Shown here: in pieces, positions 1-9,180 of the stretch
Layout of the letters: every line of letters starts with the position of its first letter
How positions within the stretch are numbered: position 1 is the stretch's first letter
Assembly (NCBI GenBank): GCA_002778195.1
Contig: PCDI01000019.1
Coordinates: 1 to 64,000, forward strand
Direction of reading: 5' to 3'
From: Raffaelea ambrosiae
Taxonomy: Eukaryota; Ascomycota; Sordariomycetes; Ophiostomatales; Ophiostomataceae
Length of the DNA stretch: 64,000 nucleotides
Program-made: the position numbers and the translations under genes
The notes under the pieces: model-generated
The model's input: the letters and a program-made list of their open reading frames with translations, nothing else
What the model was told of the DNA's origin: nothing
Databases searched by the model: none

Positions 1-249
1 CGCGTACATCGACGCCGGAGGATATCCAAGTAGGAGAAAGAAAAAAAAATAAAATACGACCAAGCAAGAAAAGGAAGGAAAGAAGGGAAGAAAAAGCCTG
101 CCAGCGGCTGCAGCCACGCCGGTCCCAGGGCCGGCCGCAGGCTTCGTGGGTATCGCTGTGTGCGGCGCGCCTTCTTGGTGTGATCGCTTCATCAGGAACT
201 AAATCTCCAGTGTGTGCGTCGCGTTGGTGAATGCACGAGATGTACCCGC

Positions 250-893
250 ATGTACAAGACATGTATGGGAGTATGTCGTTAGGCTCCCTTTGAATCGTCG
301 TCGTTCCGTTACTAACCTTCTTTGTAGGTGACGGGCCTGGTCCGCGGCAACGTGAACGGGGTCATTCGGTTTCTTCGCGCGCTCGACACACTGTTCGCCC
401 CCTCGCGAGCCCACCTAGACGAAGACGCCAAGCCGAAAACGCCCCCGCGCGCTCTGGCGGACGCCGCCACGTACTTTGTGATTCGCGTCCTCCTACTTTT
501 TACTCGACACCTCCCTCGTTTCGGGTTGTCTCAGGAGTCGCCCGTGCACGACCCCGTAAGCTCCTTCCCGCTGTCGGGTCGTCTTCGGGCCTAGCTAACC
601 CTTATTTAGATGTGGCCCGAGCACGCAGCACAGGTGGCCCGCGCCCGCGTCCCTCAAGTCGCGACCGTCGCCCCCACTGGAGTCGGGCTTATGTCGGTAC
701 GTATTCTCCCCTCGCTGTCCCTTTCTGCGACGACGCTCCGCTGACGCCTCGCGCTAGGTTCTGCCCCTAGCCGCCGGCGACCAGCAGCACGACCACTGGC
801 AGGCCGAGCGGCTCCAGCTCGTGGAGCGCCTTCGAGCCGCCTTCCAAGCTGCCCACTGTGCTACCGACGCCGCCGATGCGCAGATGGACCTGT
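250..893 (+). pseudogene. 5' part of an unrecognised multi-exon gene, cut by a retrotransposon
   Basis: I do not recognise the product. Three splice junctions agree with one frame, all in phase 0: an intron at 271-327 (GTATGT donor, CTAAC branch site, TAG acceptor), one at about 556-609 (GTAAGC...TTAG) and one at about 698-758 (GTACGT...GCTAG). The frame stays open from codon 184 to the retrotransposon junction at 893. The first ATG in frame is at 250, but the true start may lie upstream of the window. The last exon is Ala/Gln/Arg-rich and looks helical. The coding frame stops being meaningful at 893, where the LTR begins. Removing the insert and one copy of CCTGT lets the frame run on at 7279. 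It could be a host gene or an older transposon ORF. Confidence 0.4.
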
Positions 894-1050
894 ATGCACG
901 TGTCATTGAGCACGTGACTGGCCTTCTCCGCTCTGATTGGCTGATGGGGACCCACCCCACAGCAGGGTTTTATATCCCTGCAGTGGTGAAAATATTGCTA
1001 GCTTGCCACCTAAGTAATCTAATGCAATGCAATTCACCTCTCTCTATTAG
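892..1050 (+). repeat. 5' LTR of the Copia element
   Basis: A 159-bp direct repeat that matches 7113-7272 closely. Both copies share a start at GTATGCACGTGTCAT and an end at CTCTCTATTAG, and both carry TTATATCCCTGC, a TATA-like promoter box. The ends do not show the usual TG...CA, so the exact limits may be off by a base or two. Confidence 0.85.
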
Positions 1051-1063
1051 GTTATGAGCCCGG
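1051..1063 (+). other. Primer-binding site resembling the initiator tRNA anticodon arm
   Basis: The bases immediately after the 5' LTR, GTTATGAGCCCGG, are the reverse complement of CCGGGCTCATAAC, the anticodon stem-loop of eukaryotic initiator tRNA-Met (anticodon CAU). Copia elements of Drosophila prime from an internal half-tRNA fragment of this tRNA, so the match fits the Copia assignment. Confidence 0.65.
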
Positions 1064-1384
1064 CTACGCACAGCCGGTAACCCAGACCATCGTTTCAAGC
1101 AACGAGAGCAACCTCATCATATTCAGCTCGTTGAGAGCGTTCGTTTCGTGCCTTTTATAGGCAATTTCCCCCCTTACCCCCCTTCTCTCCTATGTCGTAC
1201 TGGGCGAGGCCAAGTGGAAGACCGAAAAATCGCCATCAACAAGACTTTGAACCAGAAGGAAGCCCTGGACCAGAAAGCTAGGAAGAACAAGCAGATATCC
1301 CGGATCAAGATTCGGAGGACCAAGAAATCTTTTTAGCTGACGAGGGAGAACCGTCGTTGAGAGCAAAAAACAACCAACAGGGAG

Positions 1385-1600
1385 TGTTGGCAAGTGTTTG
1401 CTAGCCACGGTGCACTCACGTGCACAAGCTGCGCTGATTGGCTGGCTGGGCACTAGGCCCCACTTATTTCTACACACAAAAGCTCCTCCGTGTTTGCCCC
1501 TATGTATCTAGACTTTCAACCTACAACCTATCCTCCTTTTCTTCCAGATAGTCTAGCCCTATACGGTGCTTAATGCAACTATCATATCTTACTTCTGACA
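1385..1600. mobile_element. Solo LTR 1, nested in the Copia element
   Basis: A 216-bp block that starts TGTTGG and ends CTGACA, the usual TG...CA LTR ends. It is bracketed by the perfect 5-bp duplication GGGAG at 1380-1384 and 1601-1605. No internal coding region is present, as expected after LTR-LTR recombination. The length suggests a Copia-type LTR. Orientation is not determined. Confidence 0.7.
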
Positions 1601-2387
1601 GGGAGAAGCCGACCTTAGCGATGCCGAACATTAAGGACTGAAGAACGTTACTAACCGACAAATTAACCGGTTTTACGACCGTATGGACCACTTTAACGTT
1701 ATCTTCGATAAAGCAAACAAGTAGGACAAATGAGTGCAAAGCATCATCAGTTGCATAAGCATACTCGGTAGAATCCGAGACTTTGGTGATATCGCTAACT
1801 ACGTAAAAGACGCACGGAAGGCCGTGCTTAACATAATGGTTAGCAAGCTTAACTCTAAAGTAGCCAAAACCGTTCGACACTTTAATAAACCCATCGACTT
1901 ATACAACTACTTTAAGAATTGGTACAGTTTTAATGAAGCTTCGACCGCAGTAAACTACGCTAAGAAGTTTTACCTTTTTAAGTGGAAGTAAGAAGAAAAA
2001 ATTTAAAAGATGATAGTTAAGTATAACGTCGTCATCGAGGAGTTTAAATACCACGTTTATAAGTTAAATAATATAGTAAAGATTACTCACTTACTAATAC
2101 TAGTTAAAAGACGCGCGAATAACGTTTACGTAAAAATACAATCGAGGTGGAAGTTTGATTAATAAAACAAGTTTACGTCGGAGGTATACGAGCTTATGAA
2201 AAGCTACATTAATAATAGATTTAAAGGATAGTAACCACGCACTCGTGACGATAAAAAGGATGATAAATACGATAATACTAAGATGAAGTAAGAGGGTAAA
2301 AACCGTAAAGGATTCGAGAATATTAAAGATAAAGATTAGAAAACTAAAAACAAGACTAAAGATAAAAATCGCCGCTTTAATTAGACT

Positions 2388-2429
2388 TGTTACTACTATA
2401 GGAAGTTTGAACACTTAATTAAAGACTGC
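2388..2429 (+). pseudogene. gag zinc-knuckle remnant
   Basis: Frame translation reads Cys-x2-Tyr-x4-His-x4-Cys (CYYYRKFEHLIKDC). This is the CCHC knuckle of a Copia gag protein with the second Cys changed to Tyr, a TGT/TGC to TAT transition of the kind RIP produces. Flanking frames are broken by stops. Confidence 0.6.
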
Positions 2430-3516
2430 CAATCGAAGGCACGGAGCGAACCGCTCGTTAAGAAAAACATTAATGTGAATTAGTTTGAAGATTTAGGTGT
2501 TGTTTCAAACCCTTAGTAAAGCGAAGCGTTAGTAGTGTGTACCTTCGCTTTCGTCACTCACTCCGGTGATGAAGAACTAGATATCGTTACGGTAGTAAAT
2601 GCTTTTGATGACGAAGACAACGTTGTTAACGTTATATACGTGGAGATTTTAAACATGTAGTTGTAAGTTTATCAAGCATTAATAGTTTTTCGCGATTATA
2701 AGGATTTACTTCTTTCGAAAGTGATGTTAACTTACAACGCTAATAACGTTCACTTTGGTGACGTTTAGCTATTTAATATCGGTAGTAACGTATACTTAGT
2801 TAATAGTACTAAGTGGTTCTTACTAAGCATCGAGGAGGACGCTTAAGTAGAGATACGTATTGAAGGAAGGATAATTAAGCTTTAAAAGAAAGGTAAAGTA
2901 ATGTTTTATTTAGTAAGATTAAAAGGAATTATAAATACTATTATCTTTAACGGTGTTTAATACGTTTTAATGTTTTACTTTTATATTATGTTAAGCTTCC
3001 GCTTTTATCGAAGCGGTAATAAGATTTAGAACGATAACTTAGTTAATAGCGTAAAGAAGGTAATTAACTTATTAAACGTAAAGGTTAAAGGATTTTACTT
3101 AAACTTAGTAAAAGAAAAGATCCTCGCTTCAACACTAATCTTAGCTAACAATACCGCGTTAACTGAATCTTAGGATTCATTGTACTGTTACGTGATTAGA
3201 AGCTAAAATCCCAACACTAACACTATCCTAAAGGTATATAAAGCCATTGATGAGAGATAACGCCTTCGTTTTATATATAAGCGACTCAACCACTCGTTTC
3301 TTAAACGATTTAGTAATACTTTGAAAGGTACTAAAGAAGTATTAATTAGCTTAAAGGCGGTGGCTAAACATCAGCATTTGAAATCTTATTAGCTTTGTGA
3401 GCTAGCTAAAGTTAAGCACTTTCGGTCGAAAGATATGCGTAGTGATTGCGTTACCCGGCTAAGAGACGTTTATCACTTCGATATAACTAAGATTAAACAG
3501 AGATCCTTCGATTAGT

Positions 3517-3970
3517 TGTTACGACCCAAGCAACGGCCCCCGCGATTGGAAACACAAGAACAGACGATTGGACCAAAGGAAGGGAACCAAAGGCGGGCAA
3601 GCACGGCAGAAACAGAATGACATAAGCAATCACGTGACGGATCACGATGGATCACGATGGAACAACGATCCAGCTCACAATGGATCACCAGGATCACGAT
3701 GGATCACTACGGATCTATGATCTGGATCACGGCCTGGCGATCCAAGACTTAGATAAAAGAGCGGGCTCGCTCCCTCGAATAGGTAGGAAGAGTCAGACTC
3801 TTCAGTAGTCAATCTAAGTATTCAGGACAAGCCCGAATAGCCTTAACAGCTCTCGAACATCCACCCGCACGAAGAAGATCGCTTTAGTATTGTGAACCCC
3901 TAGCCTTGACTATCCTGTCAACATAAACTCCCACGCAGGTTTATCACTTGAGAACCCGGTGTTCGTTACA
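3517..3970. mobile_element. Solo LTR 2, nested in the Copia element
   Basis: A 454-bp block with inverted ends TGTTACGA / TTCGTTACA and a perfect 5-bp duplication TTAGT at 3512-3516 and 3971-3975. Its base composition is near 50% GC, against a very AT-rich surround, so it seems to have escaped the decay of its host element. It carries several copies of GGATCAC(GAT) between 3635 and 3735. I suspect a Ty3/Gypsy-type LTR from its length, without proof. Confidence 0.8.
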
Positions 3971-4300
3971 TTAGTGCACTTAGCTAATTGTTTTAATGAA
4001 TGAACACTCGATTATAACATAGGTCTACTCTACTAAGTTGAAATTCGATAGCTTAGACTTAGTATAAAGGATAATTGAATTCAACTTTAACTTTATAAGG
4101 AGACTGCTCTTTCGACTTTAGTTGGATAATAGCACCAACATTTACGTAGCACACTTTTAGCGTTATAGCACTCGTAAAGGCATTGAGATACGCACTAGTT
4201 TCGCGTACTTTTATGAATAAAACGGTCGTATTGAGCGTATAATACGCTCGATTCTTAAATTAACAAAGACTTTAATGATTAACGGTTATATTTCGGTAAG

Positions 4301-4668
4301 TGTTAGGATGGTACTTGTAGTCAGGTAGANGATTGCAGAAGGTAGAGGTATCTCATTAACGAAGGTAGGATCCCGTGGATTACACAACTAAATCTTATCC
4401 CCCTTTTTCGAAAGGGTGGGAGGCCCTCGCTATATCGAGGGCTCCNAAGGGGCTNTGTGCGTAGCGTCCTCAAGCCGCGTACGAAGCCCTAGCTCCGCGC
4501 CACGCCCAGGGGTCCGTGCGTGCGCTCCGTGGCGCACCTCCCTTCGGACTTACGCTGNCTNCACAGTCACGTGCCCTGCTGAGGGTGGCACGTGNTTANG
4601 CAGGTTGNCCGCACGTGCTTAGGCTGCTCGCAAGGCACGCATCCGAGCAGGCTCGCGATATCCTTACA
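4301..4668. mobile_element. Solo LTR 3, nested in the Copia element, with ambiguous bases
   Basis: A 368-bp GC-rich block with inverted ends TGTTAGGAT / ATCCTTACA and the perfect duplication GTAAG at 4296-4300 and 4669-4673. It contains internal palindromic pieces (CCCTCGC..GCGAGGG type near 4427-4446) and eight unresolved bases between 4330 and 4609, which suggests that the assembler merged several near-identical copies. Confidence 0.75.
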
Positions 4669-5639
4669 GTAAGCTTATAGTTAAAGATTACACGCACGGT
4701 AGCATTCCTTTATAACGTTATAGTTAACGGCAAAGGAGAAATCTTATGAAAGAAGTAGCGGCTCGAAGCCGAAATCGACTTATCTCACCTTTAAGTTATT
4801 AGCTGTCGCTACTTCGTAACCATTTTAAAGGATTAAAGAGTTCGTTTGTCGATGACTAAGCTCGATTCGAGGGGCGAGGAGGGTATTTTGGTAGAATACT
4901 AAGGCTAACACTTATACCGCGTTTGGGTTATAATTAAAGAGACTGTTGTTATCACCAAAGACGTTCGCTTTTACGAAGCATTAGTAGATGATAATTAAGA
5001 GTACTATTCTTTATAGTTTAGAAGCACTTAACACCGTATTAAAAAGATTATAGTGTTTATCGACTCTTAGGATAACCTTGGTTTTGTTGAAGAAGAAGAT
5101 ATCGAGCTTACGGTTTATATCCCCCACCCACCGTTAGAATTCGACGGTGGTGAAGGTATTAACGGTGTTGAAATCGACCTTATAAACCTTAACGATTTTA
5201 GTGATTGTTACGAAGACTCTCCTTTTACTTTAACGATTATCACGATTCCGGCTTACGATATGCTTTTAACCTTTGAGATATATACTATTTCGGCCGATTT
5301 ATACATTTATTTAATCGTGAAGAAGGTTATAAAAGGAGAAGAAATAAGTTAATAGTAGGAAGTAGTTGAAAAAGAGATTATAAACATCATTCGACGAAAC
5401 GTTATTAAGTTTATAAATCGTTTTAATAAACAAAAGGTTATTACCAACCGTTAGGTTTTATACCGTAAGCTTAGTGAGAGAGGTTAAAAGATTAAAAAAA
5501 AGGTTAAGCTAGTTGCTCGAGGCTTCTAATAACGGGAGAGCATCGATTATACTAATACTTTTGCTATAACCTCTCGCGCTAACTCTTAACGCGTTGCACT
5601 AACATTGTTAGCCCTGTTTGGCTGGTTAGTACGCTAATT

Positions 5640-6025
5640 TGACGTCATCATAACATACCTATACGGCTTAATAGATTACGACGTCTACATAAAGATCCCG
5701 AAGCTGTTTGATTAGTTCTTCGCCCGTCATACGAACCTCGCCCGAGACTTGGGATACAGCTTTGAGAAGGTGATCCTCCTATGCCGCGTATTATACGGTT
5801 TAAAACAAGGCGGTAGATAATGGCAACAAAAGCTTAAGATGATTATGGAGGGCCTCGGACTACGCTCAATGACTATTAATGCCGCTAGCTATTACGGAGA
5901 CAAACTATTGATGGTAACCCACGTGGATGACGCCCTCTACGTGGGACTAAACGACGTACTCGACACCTTTAAGAAGGCTATTACGTCAAAATTAGAGATT
6001 AACTTTATAAGGAGTTTCACCTAGC
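5640..6025 (+). pseudogene. Copia reverse transcriptase remnant
   Basis: The frame shows the Copia RT signature LYGLKQ followed by a stop and WQQKL (near 5791-5835), then VDD at about 5925-5933, the catalytic Asp pair of the palm domain. The longest surviving open piece is 5839-6024. GC content is higher here than in the gag part, so decay is uneven. Confidence 0.8.
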
Positions 6026-6469
6026 TTCTGAGTATTAAGTTGAGTGTGACAGTCTTTACGAGATATACCGAGATCTTTATCTCGTAAGAGACGTACCTAA
6101 AAGAGGTATTAGTTAATTAGCAAATAACTAACTATAAACTCGTAGCTACACTAATTAAAAAAGTAATATCTAGAAATCTTAACGACGAACGCGCGAATCT
6201 TACCGAATATTAAAGACTAATTAGTAAGCTGATATACGCTGAGACTATGACTAGAGTTGATTCCACGTACGAGGTTGATTAACACGTAAAGGTAATGTTA
6301 TCCCCGTCAATAGTACACCAACACAAGTTAAAACGAATGCTCCGCTACTATTAAAACAAAACTACTAAAAGCATACGATACAAACATTAAAAGAAGTTAC
6401 TAAACGTCATTAAAGTAGACTACTACGTCGATTCAAGTTACGTAAACGACCCAATAATCAAGAGATCTA

Positions 6470-6850
6470 CCTACGAATACGTGTTTATAATCGCGAGAGG
6501 GCCCGTTGCTTAGTGCTCCCGTTAGTTGAAAGCCGTGGTTACGTCATTAACTCACGCGGAGTACGCAGCCGTATACGAGGCCACCGCACACGCGGCCTAG
6601 CTCCGCCAATTCATTACCGAGACCGGCCACCAATGCCGAATCACCATGCACATCGATAACAACGGCGCTATCGAATTAAGCCGTATGCCGGGCTTTAAGC
6701 CCCGGTTTAAGCATTTCGAGGTGAAGTTTTACTATATTTGAGAAGAAGTTGAGGCCGGACATCTAACCGTCGTCCGAATCGATACGGCCGACTAAGTGGC
6801 CGACGTTTTGACCAAGCCGCTGCCGAAGCCGGTATTTGAGCGGTACACCG
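6470..6850 (+). pseudogene. Copia RNase H remnant
   Basis: The frame contains THAEYAA (near 6550), HIDNNGA (near 6652) and ADVLTKPL (6799-6822), the hallmarks of Copia RNase H. In-frame stops interrupt it near 6510, 6598, 6741 and 6795. It ends about 230 bases before the 3' LTR, the expected order for Ty1/Copia. Confidence 0.85.
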
Positions 6851-7112
6851 GATACCTGATGAGATACCCCGGGGAGAAGTAAACTCTCCCGGGAGATACG
6901 GAGCGTTTTAGAGTTCTGACCGCCCTTGAGGAACCGCTGGTTACGCGGAAGTTGCTGCCCCCAACCCGGGGGATTTGTTTAGACTGAATGGCCGTTGATC
7001 CCGGAGTACGGAGGGATATCGGTAAGAGTATGGACTACGGAGGGATACCGGAAGAAGTACGGAGGAGGGCCGGGATACACGTCACGTTTGCTCATGACAG
7101 GAGGAGTGTTGA

Positions 7113-7272
7113 GTATGCACGTGTCATGGAGCACGTGACCAAGCCCACTCTGATGTGATTGGCTGATGGGGGACCCACCCTACAGCAGGGTTTATATCCC
7201 TGCCGTGGTGAAAATATTGCTAGCTTGCCACCTAAGTAATCTAATGCAACGCAATTCACCTCTCTCTATTAG
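7113..7272 (+). repeat. 3' LTR of the Copia element
   Basis: A 160-bp copy of the 5' LTR. Most differences lie in a block near 7137-7155; the last 75 bases are almost identical. Unlike the interior it shows little C-to-T decay. The sequence CCTGT at 7274-7278, one base after the repeat, repeats the bases just before the 5' copy. Confidence 0.85.
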
Positions 7273-7278
7273 CCCTGT

Positions 7279-7598
7279 GGCGCCCCACGCGTCGGGCTGA
7301 CAGGCGAGTGTCGCTTCTCGCGATATCCTCACAATCAATTGGCTGTTCCGGTGTTAATATTACGCCGTTGTCATTATCACGCGGGCCAAGGTGGAATGCG
7401 GATGGAATGTGTGCTGACATTGCTGACATTGCTGACACAACCCATATTAGTCATGACTCTGGGCAGTCATACAACGGGTCATCTCGGGCCTGCCGTCTCT
7501 GGCTGACCCGCGGCGTCATCGCAAGAGACATACATACTTTTGTGCTCGATCACGCTAATGGCAGCGATGGATCTGTCCAGCAGAAAGGACCGACATGA
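7279..7598 (+). pseudogene. Possible 3' continuation of the interrupted reading frame
   Basis: After removal of the retrotransposon and one CCTGT copy, the frame that ends at 893 continues here for about 106 codons to a TGA at 7596-7598. It contains a short repeat (Ala-Asp-Ile three times near 7411-7437). The end overlaps the ATG of the next gene at 7567 by 32 bases, so the natural 3' end may instead lie earlier, at an unseen splice site. No domain is recognised. Open-frame continuity is the only evidence that this stretch is coding. Confidence 0.25.
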
Positions 7599-8989
7599 CG
7601 CCCTCGAACGCCGCCGAACGCAGAATCGGATGGCTCAGCGTCGGTCTCGGCAGAGTAGGGCAAACCACTCTCCGATTGTGGGCACAGAGGATTCTAGCTG
7701 ACAGCAGTCCAGGAAAGCAGCAGATGCAGCAGATACAATACAGAGCTGTTCAAGATGCTTCGGACCAGCAGCAGGAGCAGCAGGAGCAGAGAGTGCAGAT
7801 AGTGCAGAGAGAGCAAGGAGAGCAACAACAGCAGCAGCAGCAACAACAACTACCTTGGCTGATCACGCCTACGTGCAACATCGGCCACGCTCCGCAGCAT
7901 CTGTCTTCGGCGAGAATGTCCGAGTTTTTGGTTCTCCAGCAGCGTTTGGCTGACATAGAGAAGACTTTCTCATCCCCGCCCTCGCTGGACGAGCTGCTCT
8001 CTGCCATGTACTCGGATTCGGCGGATGATCATACTACCCGCTCACCAGCCACCGGGAGGCCACCACAACGCAGTACAACGGCATCTTTTGCTACTCCCTC
8101 AGTCTCTACTGTATCAACAGCGCCGGAAGCAGTCGCAACGGCAGCAGTGCTTCCAACCAACGCCAACGATCGCAATGAGAGCGAAATACTAGCACGACCC
8201 TTGGCAGAGGAGAACCGTTCCCCAGTCCCGGAGGCTTTCCCACCCTCGGCAGCTGTAGCCATCTCCTCTGGACCGAGTGCGGAAGACGGGCGTCGTAGCC
8301 CTGGTCAAGATGAGTCTTCCCGAGACGACAACGAGACTCATACGTCTGCTAGAGCCACCCAACCCACCGAGGCCACTCGATGGCTGCCGCCTCTGCACCT
8401 GGCCGCACGAAGGGGGCATGCGCGTATCGCGCGCATGCTACTTGCGCATGGGGGCGGTGGCGTCGATTGCAACGAGCTCGACGGCGACGACCTGACGCCG
8501 CTGGCTTATGCTGTCGCTGGCGGGTTCGCCGATGTCGTGGACGTGCTTCTGGACCACGGCGCACGCCAAGACGGAGTGGACCGTTCGCGCGGCCGATCGG
8601 CCCTGCACTATGCCGCCCTGTACCGAGAGGAGGAAGTTCTAAAGCGGCTGCTAGCGGCGCTGGATGGGTGCCCCAGTGCGGGACGGGACACGAGGGAGGG
8701 CAGGGGTGAAGAAGAGCGGGAGGAGCCAGGCACGGAAAATGGAGGGCAAGAAGTGGGAGCCGGGGACGCTGCGGCGGCCTTGGTGACAACAGATACCGAG
8801 ATGGCTCATGTAGGAGCCGGCCGGCACCTTTACAGGCACGACTCGCAAGCAAAGGCTGCTTTGCTGGACGCCTACAATAACGACGGCCACACGCCGCTCC
8901 ACGTAGCCATCGAGGTAGGCTTCGAAGCCGGCGTGGAGGCCCTGCTGCGGGCTGGTGCTAGTGTTGCCTGTCGGGCCCGGAAATCATGA
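7567..8989 (+). CDS. bZIP-like basic region plus ankyrin-repeat protein, frame interrupted
   Basis: From the ATG at 7567 the frame gives a short Arg-rich N-terminus with ERRRTQNRMAQRR, the basic-region pattern of fungal bZIP/ankyrin proteins, then stops near 7700. A second frame, open to the TGA at 8987, carries a Gln-rich tract (7750-7850), a low-complexity Ser/Thr/Pro region and ankyrin repeats near 8385-8660 (PLHLAARRGHARIARMLL type) and 8880-8970 (GHTPLHVAIEVG). A 43-base GTAGGG...CTAG segment at 7655-7697 would join the frames, but it is short for an intron and lacks a clear branch site. A frameshift is the alternative. The protein also stops soon after the last repeat, so it may be truncated. 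Likely a nuclear regulator; targets unknown. Confidence 0.6.
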
Positions 8990-9180
8990 CTCGGAACCTG
9001 ACAAGATTCTTTTTGTTTTCGTGTTTATTTTCTTATTTGTACGATTTTGATTTCGATTTTTTCGAGGGGGACCAGACTATGGCAGCATTCGGTCTACGTC
9101 GGTTGCTGCTGCACTGCCCTGCCAGAAAGGAAATCTATCCAGACATTCAAGCTTCACGACACATTTGGCAATTACCGCTT

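Larger units (their letters stand above)
892..7272 (+). mobile_element. Decayed Ty1/Copia LTR retrotransposon with nested solo LTRs
   Basis: A full-length but dead Copia element. Near-identical terminal repeats lie at 892-1050 and 7113-7272. A primer-binding site follows the 5' LTR. The polyprotein order gag (zinc knuckle near 2388), reverse transcriptase (5640-6025) and RNase H (6470-6850) can be traced on the plus strand. CCTGT flanks the element at 889-893 and 7274-7278, consistent with a 5-bp target duplication. The interior from about 1600 is very AT-rich, TpA-rich and full of TAA/TAG stops, the pattern expected from RIP (C-to-T and G-to-A changes). Three later solo LTRs interrupt it at 1385, 3517 and 4301. 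No intact ORF remains, so it cannot move by itself. Confidence 0.9.

Noticed and set aside
3512..3697. 61-aa minus-strand open frame
   Set aside because: It is entirely inside solo LTR 2 and covers its terminal repeat; not coding.
4416..4622. 68-aa plus-strand open frame containing unknown residues
   Set aside because: It lies within solo LTR 3 and spans ambiguous bases.
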